Origin: Parablautia muri | GTDB lineage: Bacteria; Bacillota; Clostridia; Lachnospirales; Lachnospiraceae | Direction: 5' to 3' | DNA length: 64,000 nt | Assembly (NCBI RefSeq): GCF_009917485.1 | Contig: NZ_QZDT01000007.1 | Span: 1 to 64,000, forward strand | Shown: in pieces, positions 1 to 8,207 of the stretch | Position numbering within the stretch: the stretch's first letter is position 1 | Layout: each line of letters begins with the position of its first letter | Translations under genes and position numbers: made by a program | Notes under the pieces: model-generated | Told to the model about the DNA's origin: nothing | The model's database searches: none | Seen by the model: only the letters and a program-made list of their open reading frames with translations

Positions 1-17
1 AGAAAAGCGAAAGTCAG

Positions 18-57
18 CCAATGTTTCATGACGCATTGGTGCCTTTCGCAGAAAGGC
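18..57 (+). promoter_or_regulatory. Two hairpins in the leader of the first gene
   Basis: CCAATG (18-23) pairs with CATTGG (34-39), and GCCTTTC (41-47) pairs perfectly with GAAAGGC (51-57) around a 3-nt loop. The second hairpin includes part of the likely ribosome site (AAAGGCGGA) of the lipoprotein at 69, so it could limit translation or mark a processed 5' end. The promoter lies to the left of the window. Confidence 0.4.
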
Positions 58-68
58 GGATTATAAAA

Positions 69-1412
69 ATGAAGAAAAAATGGATTAGCGTGATGCTGGC
101 AGCAGCACTGACGGCATCGGCACTGGCTGGATGTGGAAATTCCGGTAAAGAAAACGGTGGGGATACATCAGGGGGAGGAAGCAGTCAGGGCGGAACGGAA
201 AGCAGCCAGGATGCAGGTGCAGGTGAAGGAACCGACACATCAGCATCTTCCGACTCTGAGAAAATTGTACTGGAGTTTTTTAATCAGAAAGTGGAAGCAG
301 AGAGTCTTTATAATGAAGTGATTATTCCCAAGTTCCAGGAGGAATATCCGAATGTAGAGATAGAGGTGGTATCTCCGTCCGATGCGGAAACCGTATTTTT
401 TACCAGAGTCTCTACCAATGATATGCCCGATATTATGTCTATTTATCCGGCGGAATACAGTTACCGTGTGATTATGCAGGATGGACTGCTGGCTGATTTA
501 AGCGGAAAGGATTTTCTTTCCAGAGCATCAGAAAGCGCCATTGCGTATTCCACCTATGATGACGGCAAGCTTTATGCAATGCCCTATGGACTTAGCTCCT
601 ATGGTATTTACTGTAATCTTGATATGTTTGAGGAGGCTGGCTTGGAGCTGCCGGAAACATGGGACGAGCTGATAGCATGTCTGGATGCCTTTGTGGCAAA
701 GGGAATGGAGAAACCGCTTATTTTTGATGGAAAAGGAAGTCTTGCACAGTTTGCGGAAAGATTAATCGGGATTGTGGACAAGGATTTTGCAACAGTATGT
801 GAGGCGGTAGGAAAAGGAGAAGGTTCTTTTGCGGATGCAGATAAAAACCAGGTACGTATCTTCTCCGAAGCGCTTTTGGAGCTGGCGAAGTATGCGCCGG
901 ATGATATTCTTGGAATTGGCCGTGATCAGGGAACAGCTGATTTCTGTAATGGGGTATATCCTATGTACATTGGCGGTACCTTCTATATGGCGGATATTCT
1001 TGCAGGAAATGCAGATTTAAATTGTACATTGATTCCTATCCCTAAGCCGGATGGCGGATACAGCCTGCCGATTAACGTAGATATTGCTTTGGGGTATTAT
1101 GTGGAAACCGAACATCCTGAAATTTGCGAAGCGTTTATTGAGTTCATGTCAAGGCCTGAAATTTATCAGATTATGGCGGACAATGAGGGAACGCCAACCT
1201 GTATTGAAGGCGTGGATTATAAAATCACAGCGCTCCAGGATATGAGCAAAAAAATCACCGGGGATGACACTTTCCTTACGTTGGTTAATTTCTGGCCTTC
1301 CGGATGGAGAACGGAGTGGACAATTTATGTACAGAACCTGCTCAGTGATGGAGACATTGATGCTCTGATTACAGAAACAGACAGGATATGTAAGGATTAT
1401 TACAATCAATAA
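69..1412 (+). CDS. ABC sugar-type extracellular solute-binding lipoprotein
   Basis: Family 1 extracellular solute-binding protein that captures a carbohydrate or related solute for the two permeases that follow. The start at 69 (MKKKWISVML) is preferred over the ATG at 21 because it begins a lipoprotein signal peptide and has AAAGGCGGA upstream. The lipobox is ALAGC, with the lipidated Cys about residue 22, followed by a Gly/Ser/Glu-rich linker to about residue 60. The mature domain shows the usual SBP_bac_1 features, including an MPYGLSSYGIYCN-type segment. At 447 aa it is of normal length. It is followed by a strong hairpin (1439-1471) that probably raises its mRNA level relative to the permeases. 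The substrate cannot be read from sequence; a phosphorylated or glycerophospho compound is possible from the neighbours. Confidence 0.9.
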   Translation: MKKKWISVMLAAALTASALAGCGNSGKENGGDTSGGGSSQGGTESSQDAGAGEGTDTSASSDSEKIVLEFFNQKVEAESLYNEVIIPKFQEEYPNVEIEVVSPSDAETVFFTRVSTNDMPDIMSIYPAEYSYRVIMQDGLLADLSGKDFLSRASESAIAYSTYDDGKLYAMPYGLSSYGIYCNLDMFEEAGLELPETWDELIACLDAFVAKGMEKPLIFDGKGSLAQFAERLIGIVDKDFATVCEAVGKGEGSFADADKNQVRIFSEALLELAKYAPDDILGIGRDQGTADFCNGVYPMYIGGTFYMADILAGNADLNCTLIPIPKPDGGYSLPINVDIALGYYVETEHPEICEAFIEFMSRPEIYQIMADNEGTPTCIEGVDYKITALQDMSKKITGDDTFLTLVNFWPSGWRTEWTIYVQNLLSDGDIDALITETDRICKDYYNQ

Positions 1413-1438
1413 AGATTATTCTAACCAATAATGAGGAT

Positions 1439-1471
1439 GGTTCCCGTAAGGTTTCCTTACGGGAACCTTTT
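1439..1471 (+). terminator. Intra-operon hairpin (attenuator) after the binding protein
   Basis: GGTTCCCGTAAG (1439-1450) pairs perfectly with CTTACGGGAACC (1456-1467) around a 5-nt loop and is followed by TTTTAT. The placement between a binding-protein gene and its permeases suggests partial termination or 3' protection of the binding-protein mRNA. Confidence 0.8.
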
Positions 1472-1500
1472 ATAAAAGGAGATAACAGGGGGTATCCTGC

Positions 1501-2391
1501 ATGAAAAAAGAAAAAAAGAAAAGGATGACGGAGCGGTCCTTGTCGATGTTTTTGTTTACGGTACCGGCTACGGTTTTATATTGTGTATTTTTTATTTATC
1601 CAATTGTGATTGGCATTATGTATAGCTTTACGGATTGGAACGGGTTGTCAAAAGACTATAAATTTGTAGGATTTTCTAATTATATTACGGCGTTTACCAA
1701 TAGCCGCTTTCAAAATGCCGTAAAGTTTAATGTGAAATTTACTTTGATGGCAGTGATTTTGATTGTAGGGCTGAGCCTGATTCTGGCATTGATTTTTAAT
1801 AACAGTAAGCTGCGCTGTATGTCGTTATTCAGAGGAATCTTTTTCTTCCCTGCTGTTTTGGGAATGTTGGTGGTAGGTTTGATTTTTAACGAAATTTTCT
1901 ACCGTGTGGTTCCTGTAATTGGGAAGGCTTTCAATATTACCGCAATATCTTCTAATATTTTGGCCAGTAAGTCCACTGCAATCTACGGTGTTCTTATCGT
2001 TCATGTATGGCTGGCGGTGGCTATGGCTACGGTGATGCTGTTAGCAGGGCTTCAGGCCGCACCGGAGGATCTTTATGAGGCGGCAGTGTTAGATGGGGCC
2101 AATCGATGGCAGAAATTTAAGTATATTACCATGCCATTCCTTCTGCCGGTACTTTCGGTGGTACTTATTTTACAGGTAAAAAGCGGGTTGACAGTTTACG
2201 ATATCATTGTTGCGCTGACAAACGGAGGGCCTGGAGGCGCTACGGAAAGCCTGGCAATTCTTATATACAATCATGGATTTAAGGAGGTTAAATTTTCCTA
2301 TGCCATAGCGGAGGCAATGATACTTACGATTGTAATCTGCGCGATTTCTTTTATCCAGACCAGTATTAGCAACAAGAAGAAAGTCTATTAA
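1501..2391 (+). CDS. ABC sugar transporter permease (MalF/UgpA type)
   Basis: Inner-membrane permease of about six transmembrane helices, 296 aa, binding-protein-dependent transport family (BPD_transp_1). The cytoplasmic EAA loop that contacts the ATPase is visible as EAAVLDGANRWQKFKYI, and the N-terminal FTDWNG motif is typical of MalF/UgpA-type subunits. The basic N-terminus (KKEKKKR) is cytoplasmic. The start is supported by AAAGGAGATAACAGGGGG upstream. It forms an operon with the lipoprotein at 69 and the second permease at 2403. No ATPase is encoded here, so a shared MsmK-like ATPase elsewhere probably energises it. Confidence 0.92.
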   Translation: MKKEKKKRMTERSLSMFLFTVPATVLYCVFFIYPIVIGIMYSFTDWNGLSKDYKFVGFSNYITAFTNSRFQNAVKFNVKFTLMAVILIVGLSLILALIFNNSKLRCMSLFRGIFFFPAVLGMLVVGLIFNEIFYRVVPVIGKAFNITAISSNILASKSTAIYGVLIVHVWLAVAMATVMLLAGLQAAPEDLYEAAVLDGANRWQKFKYITMPFLLPVLSVVLILQVKSGLTVYDIIVALTNGGPGGATESLAILIYNHGFKEVKFSYAIAEAMILTIVICAISFIQTSISNKKKVY

Positions 2392-2402
2392 GGAGGATGG
2401 CC

Positions 2403-3230
2403 ATGAAGAAAAAACCCAGTATTTTTACATATCTATTTTTAATCTGCGGCTGCGTGTTGATTATTTTTCCAATGTATCTTGCAATTATTACAGCATTTAA
2501 GCCCACCGAGGAACTGACCAAAAGTATTTTTGCCTTCCCGTCTTCTTTTTATCTGGGAAATTTTAGGGAAGTAATTCAAAAGTCCGGGTTTTTAAATTCT
2601 GTGGTGAATACTGTTTTTGTTACGGTCGTTTCCTGTTTTGGTGTAATTTTGGTGGTGCCGTTGGTTTCTTATGCCATTGCCAGGAACATGGATAAGAAAC
2701 GGTATTATAAGTATCTGTATTATTTTCTGTTAATCGGGATATTTGTTCCTTTTCAGGTAAAGATGATGCCTCTTGTACAGGTTATGTCAAATTTTAATAT
2801 GCTGAATGTGCCTGGTATTGCAGTAGTCTATGTTGCCAGCGCAGTTTGTGAAGGTGTGTTTTTGTATGTGGCATTTATCCATGGGGTGCCGGGGGAGCTG
2901 GAGGAATCCGCTTATATGGATGGCGCAGGGACGTTTTTTACCTATTGGAAAATTATTTTTCCTTTGCTTAAGCCTATGACGGCGACAGTGCTGATTATGG
3001 ATGGGTTATGGTTCTGGAATGACTTTTTCCTGCCGTTGCTTGCCTTGAATAAGACGCCGGATAATTATACGCTTACATTATTTGTTTATAATTTTAAATC
3101 ACAGACTACAGTGAATTATTCCCTTATCTTTGCGGGGCTCTTGCTTGCTATGCTGCCGATTATGGTGCTGTATGTTTTTCTTCAAAAACAGATTATGGGA
3201 GGGCTTGTAAATGGCGCTGTGAAAGGGTAA
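2403..3230 (+). CDS. ABC sugar transporter permease (MalG/UgpE type)
   Basis: Second membrane subunit of the importer, about six helices. The EAA loop reads EESAYMDGAGTFFTYWKIIF, followed by the usual PLLKP segment. I choose ATG 2403 over ATG 2397: AGGAGG occupies 2391-2396 and directly abuts the earlier ATG, while 2403 lies 6 nt away. The AGGAGG overlaps the stop codon of the upstream permease, so the two are translationally linked. Length (275 aa) is normal. About 180 bp without a recognisable terminator separate it from the PhnP-like gene. Confidence 0.92.
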   Translation: MKKKPSIFTYLFLICGCVLIIFPMYLAIITAFKPTEELTKSIFAFPSSFYLGNFREVIQKSGFLNSVVNTVFVTVVSCFGVILVVPLVSYAIARNMDKKRYYKYLYYFLLIGIFVPFQVKMMPLVQVMSNFNMLNVPGIAVVYVASAVCEGVFLYVAFIHGVPGELEESAYMDGAGTFFTYWKIIFPLLKPMTATVLIMDGLWFWNDFFLPLLALNKTPDNYTLTLFVYNFKSQTTVNYSLIFAGLLLAMLPIMVLYVFLQKQIMGGLVNGAVKG

Positions 3231-3409
3231 GCTAAGCGTAAGGTCAGGCGTTGGCGAAAGGCCTGGAAAAATAAATATTCCAAGCTGTGTATAGGCCGGT
3301 CTCTGAAAATGACAGAATGAGAAGTAGGGGAGCATGGGCTTGTGTTTACGCGGTTTTCATAAGCCTGTCTGGTATGAGTACATAAAAACTGCGTAGAAGG
3401 AGGAGATAT

Positions 3410-4246
3410 ATGAAAGTGCATTATCTTGGAACTGCGGCGGCGGAGGGATGGCCGGCTTTGTTTTGCAGCTGTGAGAATTGTAAGAGGGCACGGAAGGCGA
3501 AAGGAAAAAATTACCGCAGCCGGCCCCAGGCGCTGATTGATGGGAATTTAATGGTAGATTTTGGGCCGGATACTTTTTATCATATGATGAAATATGATTT
3601 GGATTTTTCAGAAATACAACATGTGATATTGACCCATTCTCATACGGATCATTTTTATGCTACGGATTTGATTTTGCGGGCGTTTCCCTATGCATATTTT
3701 GGGGATCAGAGGAAGATGACGGTGTATGGGAATGAGAAGTGTCATTGGATGTTTCTGCGCACCTTGGAGGTGGAGGATGATTCGGCTAATATGCGCGATT
3801 GTGTGGGGTTTGAGGAAATCCATGCATTTGGTTCTTTTCAAATTCCAGGGTATGAGATTACACCCCTTCGTGCGGTACATGACCCGAAGGAGGAATGTGT
3901 GATTTATCTGATTAAGGACAGGCTGGGGAAGAAACTGCTATTTGCCAATGATACGGGGATTTTTCCGGAGGATACGTGGGAAGCCTTAGAAGGGGTGAAG
4001 TTGGATTGTGTGAGCTTAGACTGCACGCTGGGAAATGACCCGGTTATGGATTGTGGGCATATGGGACTTAGGGCGGTCCGCAGTGTGGTGGATCGGCTTG
4101 GGAAAATGGGATGTATCAGCCAGAGCACACCGGTGGTTTTGACTCATTTTTCCCATAATGGGAATCTGCTCCACGAGGAGCTGGAGGCTGAGACGAAGGA
4201 AGATGGATTTATCATTGCATATGACGGAATGTTGCTGGAGTTTTAG
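3410..4246 (+). CDS. PhnP-like metallo-beta-lactamase-fold phosphodiesterase
   Basis: MBL-fold hydrolase of 278 aa resembling PhnP (phosphoribosyl 1,2-cyclic phosphate phosphodiesterase). Visible features: an N-terminal CSCENCKRA segment equivalent to the extra structural zinc site of PhnP, the metal motif LTHSHTDHF (about residues 76-84), a FANDTG segment, and a C-terminal VVLTHFSHNG...YDGM ending that also matches PhnP. Two metal ions and cyclic phosphodiesterase activity are expected from the family; the actual substrate is unknown. AAGGAGGAG precedes the start. No C-P lyase genes are present. It sits between a sugar-type ABC importer and an organophosphate-type MFS transporter, which suggests handling of an imported cyclic or diester phosphate sugar. 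Confidence 0.82.
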   Translation: MKVHYLGTAAAEGWPALFCSCENCKRARKAKGKNYRSRPQALIDGNLMVDFGPDTFYHMMKYDLDFSEIQHVILTHSHTDHFYATDLILRAFPYAYFGDQRKMTVYGNEKCHWMFLRTLEVEDDSANMRDCVGFEEIHAFGSFQIPGYEITPLRAVHDPKEECVIYLIKDRLGKKLLFANDTGIFPEDTWEALEGVKLDCVSLDCTLGNDPVMDCGHMGLRAVRSVVDRLGKMGCISQSTPVVLTHFSHNGNLLHEELEAETKEDGFIIAYDGMLLEF

Positions 4247-4251
4247 ACGAA

Positions 4252-5496
4252 ATGGATAGAATGAAACTGGTAGATAAGAAAATGGGGAATTTTTTGTTCC
4301 TTTTATGCTGGTGTGTTTACTTTGCTTCTTATATTGGGAGATTGAATTATTCCTCGGTTATGTCTTCCATGATTGAGGAAGGACTTTTGAGCTTTTCCCA
4401 GGCGGGAAGTATCAGTATGGTATACTTTTTTGCTTATGGGATTGGGCAGATAAGTAATGGAATATTGGGGGATAGGCTAAAGCCGCAGAATATGATTTTT
4501 TTCGGACTGCTTTGCTCCGGGTTTTCCAATTTACTGATGGGGAGTGTCGGCGCTTTTCCTGCTATGGCCGTGCTGTGGGGGGTGAACGGTTACATGCAGT
4601 CTATGATTTGGCCGCCTATTATCCGGATTTTTGCGGAAAAGTATACGGAAGAAGGAAAGAGAAAATGTAGTGTGGATATTGTCTCAAGTATGGCGGCAGG
4701 TACGCTGGCTTCGTACCTTCTCTCAGCCTGCGCCATGAAATGGATTTCCTGGCAGGCGGCGTTTTTTCTGGCAGCAGGTATTATGATTGTGATTGCGCTG
4801 GGATGGAGCGTTGGATATGGCGTGGTGGAGCGTTCCCTGAAGGCAGAGGGAGCGGAGGATTCTCTGCAGAATCATTTTCCGGACAATCAGACTTTTTCAA
4901 AGCAAATATCCCTTCCGGCGTTGGTGTTGGGAAGCGGGCTGGTGGGTATCCTTCTTCCGGTTATGATACATGGTGTTTTGAAGGATGGAATTACCCAGTG
5001 GGTACCTACCTACATTTATGATTGCTTTGATGTGACATCTTCTTTTTCCGTACTGGTTACTATGGTTCTGCCGTTCATTAATTTAACCGGAGCATATATG
5101 GCTAAGTATGCGGGCAGGAAACATCCGGATGAAGAAATAAGAACCTCTATTATCTTTTTTGGAAGTGCGCTTGCTTCACTGGTTTTGCTTTTAATTTTTG
5201 GGAAATACCAGGTGTTTTTGGCGGTCATTTTGTTTGCAGTGATTACGGCTTCTATGATGGCCGTGAACACACTGTATGTGAACATGATACCACTTCATTT
5301 TGAGAAGCAGGGACGTGTGGCGGCGGTTTCGGGGATGTTAAATTCCGTGGCATACTTAGGCAGTGCATTGTCTACTTTTACGATTGGAATTATGGTGGAA
5401 AAAGCCGGATGGATGGTTACCATGAGCGGTTGGGCAGGGATTACAGCCGTGGCTTTGGGAATATGTGTGGTCATGAAAAAAAGGAAATTTAACTGA
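4252..5496 (+). CDS. MFS transporter, organophosphate:phosphate antiporter type (GlpT/UhpT-like)
   Basis: Twelve-helix major facilitator protein, 414 aa. The N-terminal YIGRLNYSSVM segment and the following GIGQISNGILGDR motif fit the organophosphate/phosphate antiporter branch (GlpT, UhpT, PgtP). It starts 5 bp after the PhnP-like gene and is surely cotranscribed. The ATG at 4252 has a poor ribosome site; ATG 4261 in the same frame is the alternative. Family knowledge predicts exchange of a phosphorylated C3-C6 compound with phosphate, but specificity residues cannot be judged by eye. The transcript ends in the long hairpin at 5510. Confidence 0.82.
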   Translation: MDRMKLVDKKMGNFLFLLCWCVYFASYIGRLNYSSVMSSMIEEGLLSFSQAGSISMVYFFAYGIGQISNGILGDRLKPQNMIFFGLLCSGFSNLLMGSVGAFPAMAVLWGVNGYMQSMIWPPIIRIFAEKYTEEGKRKCSVDIVSSMAAGTLASYLLSACAMKWISWQAAFFLAAGIMIVIALGWSVGYGVVERSLKAEGAEDSLQNHFPDNQTFSKQISLPALVLGSGLVGILLPVMIHGVLKDGITQWVPTYIYDCFDVTSSFSVLVTMVLPFINLTGAYMAKYAGRKHPDEEIRTSIIFFGSALASLVLLLIFGKYQVFLAVILFAVITASMMAVNTLYVNMIPLHFEKQGRVAAVSGMLNSVAYLGSALSTFTIGIMVEKAGWMVTMSGWAGITAVALGICVVMKKRKFN

Positions 5497-5509
5497 TGTG
5501 AATAGATGG

Positions 5510-5578
5510 AAACGAACAATAAAGTATAACCCCTTCCAGTGCCGGCTGGTAAGGGGTTATACTTTATTGTTCGTTTTT
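5510..5578 (+). terminator. Very long perfect hairpin, bidirectional terminator
   Basis: A 26-bp perfect inverted repeat (arms 5510-5535 and 5551-5576) encloses a 15-nt loop that contains a further CCAG/CTGG pair. The + strand ends in GTTTTT. It is much longer than an ordinary terminator stem. Confidence 0.85.
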
Positions 5579-5605
5579 AGTGTGTGTTCAATCGTTTTTC
5601 GTGTG

Positions 5606-5634
5606 ATGACAAAAAAGAGGTGTTGTGTTATAAT
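5606..5634 (+). promoter_or_regulatory. Sigma-70-type promoter for the rRNA methyltransferase gene
   Basis: ATGACA (5606-5611), a 17-bp spacer and a perfect TATAAT (5629-5634), placed 45 bp before the ATG at 5680 and directly after the hairpin that ends the previous operon. Confidence 0.75.
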
Positions 5635-5679
5635 ATCCCAGATATTTACCGTTTGTGAAACCAGTAAAGGGAGAAACAT

Positions 5680-6834
5680 ATGAAACGATATGAACTGATA
5701 GCCCCCTGTCATTTTGGATTGGAAGCTGTGCTGAAGCGTGAGATTATAGATTTGGGATACGATGTAACCAGGGTAGAGGACGGAAGAATCACCTTTGTGG
5801 GTGACGGAGAGGCGGTTTGCCGGGCAAATATTTTTCTGCGCACTGCGGAGAGGATTCTCATTAAGGTGGGAAGCTTCCAGGCGGAAAGCTACGAGGAGCT
5901 TTTTCAGGGAGTAAAGGGCCTTTCCTGGGAGGAATACATTCCGGCGGACGGAAAGTTCTGGGTGACGAAGGCAGCCAGTGTCAAGAGTAAGCTTTTTAGT
6001 CCCTCCGATATCCAGTCTGTGGTGAAAAAAGCCATGGTGGAACGGATGAAGGAGGTTTATCATATCGAATGGTTTGCAGAAAGCGGCGCACCTTTTCCCC
6101 TTCGGGTATTTTTGATGAAGGATGAGGTTACGGCGGCCATAGATACCACCGGAGAATCCTTACACAAAAGGGGATACCGTAAACTGACAGCTAAGGCTCC
6201 TATTGCGGAAAATCTTGCGGCGGCACTGATTATGCTGACGCCCTGGAAGGGAGACCGGATTTTGGTGGATCCCTTTTGCGGCAGCGGTACCTTTCCTATT
6301 GAAGCGGCTCTGATGGCAGCTAATATGGCGCCGGGAATGAATAGAAGCTTTACGGCGCAGAACTGGCCCCATTTGATCCCATTGAAAGAATGGTACGATG
6401 CACTGGATGAAGCGAGAGAGGAAATTGTGAAGGATGCTTACACAGACATTCAGGGGTATGATGTGGATGATACCATGGTATCCATTGCAAGAGAGAACGC
6501 CAAGCTTGCCGGGGTGGAGCATTTGATTCATTTCCAAAGACGGGATGTGGGGGATTTAAGCCACAGTAAAAAATATGGGTTTCTTATCAGCAATCCTCCT
6601 TATGGGGAGCGGATAGAGGAAAAAAGTAAATTGCCCGGGCTTTATAGAACGATTGGCGAAAGGTTTAGGGCGTTGGACTCCTGGTCTATGTATCTGATCA
6701 CTGCCTTTGAGCAGGCGGAGAATGCGATAGGGCTTAAGGCAGCCAGGAACAGAAAGATATACAATGGGATGCTGAAAACTTATTTTTATCAGTTCCCAGG
6801 CCCAAAGCCACCTAGAAGAAATTTGCAGGAGTAA
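5680..6834 (+). CDS. THUMP-domain class I SAM-dependent rRNA methyltransferase (RlmL/YpsC-like)
   Basis: Predicted 23S rRNA guanine-N2 methyltransferase of the RlmL N-terminal/YpsC type. The N-terminal ferredoxin-like plus THUMP region (residues 1-155, LIAPCHFGLEAVLKREI) binds RNA. The methyltransferase domain shows the SAM-binding VDPFCGSGTFPIEAALMA near residue 200 and the catalytic motif IV NPPYGER near residue 308. The 384-aa length equals that of B. subtilis YpsC. It is the first gene after its own promoter and is followed by the amidase-like gene 80 bp downstream. The exact modified base (m2G2445 in E. coli RlmL) is inferred from the family. Confidence 0.9.
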   Translation: MKRYELIAPCHFGLEAVLKREIIDLGYDVTRVEDGRITFVGDGEAVCRANIFLRTAERILIKVGSFQAESYEELFQGVKGLSWEEYIPADGKFWVTKAASVKSKLFSPSDIQSVVKKAMVERMKEVYHIEWFAESGAPFPLRVFLMKDEVTAAIDTTGESLHKRGYRKLTAKAPIAENLAAALIMLTPWKGDRILVDPFCGSGTFPIEAALMAANMAPGMNRSFTAQNWPHLIPLKEWYDALDEAREEIVKDAYTDIQGYDVDDTMVSIARENAKLAGVEHLIHFQRRDVGDLSHSKKYGFLISNPPYGERIEEKSKLPGLYRTIGERFRALDSWSMYLITAFEQAENAIGLKAARNRKIYNGMLKTYFYQFPGPKPPRRNLQE

Positions 6835-6867
6835 GGTTGAAAGAAAATCTTTCCACCTTGATTTGAG

Positions 6868-6901
6868 GGCCAAATGAACATGCTCGCATGTTCGTTTGAC
6901 C
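6868..6901 (+). promoter_or_regulatory. Imperfect hairpin upstream of the amidase-like gene
   Basis: GGCCAAATGAACATGC pairs with GCATGTTCGTTTGACC through G-U and two mismatched pairs, with a very short loop. It ends just before the GGAG ribosome site at 6905. The flanking TTTGAGGGC...CAATGGAG resembles the leader element seen at 51273, 60327 and 27738. Confidence 0.4.
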
Positions 6902-6914
6902 AATGGAGACAAAA

Positions 6915-8174
6915 ATGCGGCTAAGTTTAATGAAAAAGGCAGCCATCGGAAGTGTACTTTATTCTATGGCAGCCATGGGATTGATTTATTATTTGTCTTA
7001 TGACAAAGCAATTACAATTTCAGATGTGGCCCAGGATGAAGTGATTGGGAGCGATTTGGCTGATTCGAAAGAAAATGGAGCAGGGGCAGGCGCTGAAGCG
7101 GAAGGGGAGCCGGATGAAGACAGCATACTGACGGGCCGAATCACGGAAGGTGAGACGGAAGGGAAAGCAGCAGAACTGTCGGAAGAAAATCAAACAGATG
7201 AAAATGCGGAGGAACCACCCAAGGAAGAAGCCCAGGAAACTGCAAAGCCAGAGGAGGAGGGAGGAAAGGAAGCTGAGGGTAAGAAGCAGGAGTTGATTTT
7301 TGGAACCGGGAAGAGTAACAGTAGTTTTATGAGGATTCCTTTGCCGGCAGAATGTAAAGCGGAAGATATTGTAGTAGAAAATTATTATATGAACCGGGAA
7401 CTGTGTATACTGGTTGGCGGTGTAGACAGTGGTTTTTATGCCTCCAATGTGATTTCCGGAAATTTGGATATGGTGGAAAAGGGAGTTTGTGAGGAAAACA
7501 TCGAGGCCAACGAAAGAGGTGTAAAGCTTCGCTTTTCTCTGACAGACGTTTTTGAGTATCGCACAATTTTGGAGAATCATGATTTGTACGTAAGCTTTTT
7601 AAGACCCAGGGAAATGTATGATAAAATTGTGGTAATTGATCCCTCCTGTGGAGGTTCCAATACAGGAAATGAGGAGAATGGGCTTTCGGAGAAGGAAATC
7701 TCGCTTCAAATTGCCAAAAAAGTAAAAGAAAGGCTGGATGAAACAGACGTGAAGGTGTATTATACCAGAATGGATGATTCGAACCCCGGGGAGGAGGACA
7801 GGGTCAGACTGGCCAATGGAACCAAAGCGGATATGTATATACGGATACAGGTGGATGCCAATACGGATAGCAGTGTTTACGGCGCCACAACGATTTACAA
7901 TGAGGATTACTTTATTCCAGGCTTTGGCAGTGTGGAGCTGGCGGATATACTGGAGCGGGAAGTGGTCACTAGCATAAAGGGAAAGGCCCTGGGCCTTAGC
8001 AAGGCACAGGAGGAGGATTATGCAATTCGGAGCATAACCATACCTGCGGCGGCGGTGAAGGTAGGATGTCTTACCAATAAGCAAGAGGCAATCTTGTTGG
8101 GAAGGGAAGAATACCAGGAGAAAATTGCGGATGGCATTTGTAATGCGATTATGGCGGTCTATGAAGAAGATTAG
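6915..8174 (+). CDS. Membrane-anchored N-acetylmuramoyl-L-alanine amidase_3-fold protein, probably inactive
   Basis: 419-aa protein with an N-terminal transmembrane anchor (residues about 7-30), a Glu-rich extracellular linker (about 45-130), a middle domain, and a C-terminal amidase_3 fold (about 235-415). The fold is clear from VVIDPSCGG, NGLSEKEISLQIAKKV, the TRMDD segment and VGCLTN. The four key residues have mostly changed: the first zinc His is Cys245, the Glu ligand is kept (Glu259), the second zinc His is Asp314 (QVDAN instead of SIHAN), and the catalytic Glu is Lys382 (AVKVGCLTN). It may be a regulator or peptidoglycan-binding protein rather than an enzyme. I chose ATG 6915 because GGAG lies 6 nt upstream; ATG 6903 has no ribosome site. 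It precedes rdgB. Confidence 0.82.
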   Translation: MRLSLMKKAAIGSVLYSMAAMGLIYYLSYDKAITISDVAQDEVIGSDLADSKENGAGAGAEAEGEPDEDSILTGRITEGETEGKAAELSEENQTDENAEEPPKEEAQETAKPEEEGGKEAEGKKQELIFGTGKSNSSFMRIPLPAECKAEDIVVENYYMNRELCILVGGVDSGFYASNVISGNLDMVEKGVCEENIEANERGVKLRFSLTDVFEYRTILENHDLYVSFLRPREMYDKIVVIDPSCGGSNTGNEENGLSEKEISLQIAKKVKERLDETDVKVYYTRMDDSNPGEEDRVRLANGTKADMYIRIQVDANTDSSVYGATTIYNEDYFIPGFGSVELADILEREVVTSIKGKALGLSKAQEEDYAIRSITIPAAAVKVGCLTNKQEAILLGREEYQEKIADGICNAIMAVYEED

Positions 8175-8207
8175 AAGAAAGAGATAGTCTGAAATGAGGG
8201 AATGAAT

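Noticed and set aside
7020-7580. 186-codon antisense frame over the amidase-like gene
   Set aside because: Arises from the Glu-rich linker of the sense gene, giving Phe/Leu-rich nonsense; no initiation signals.
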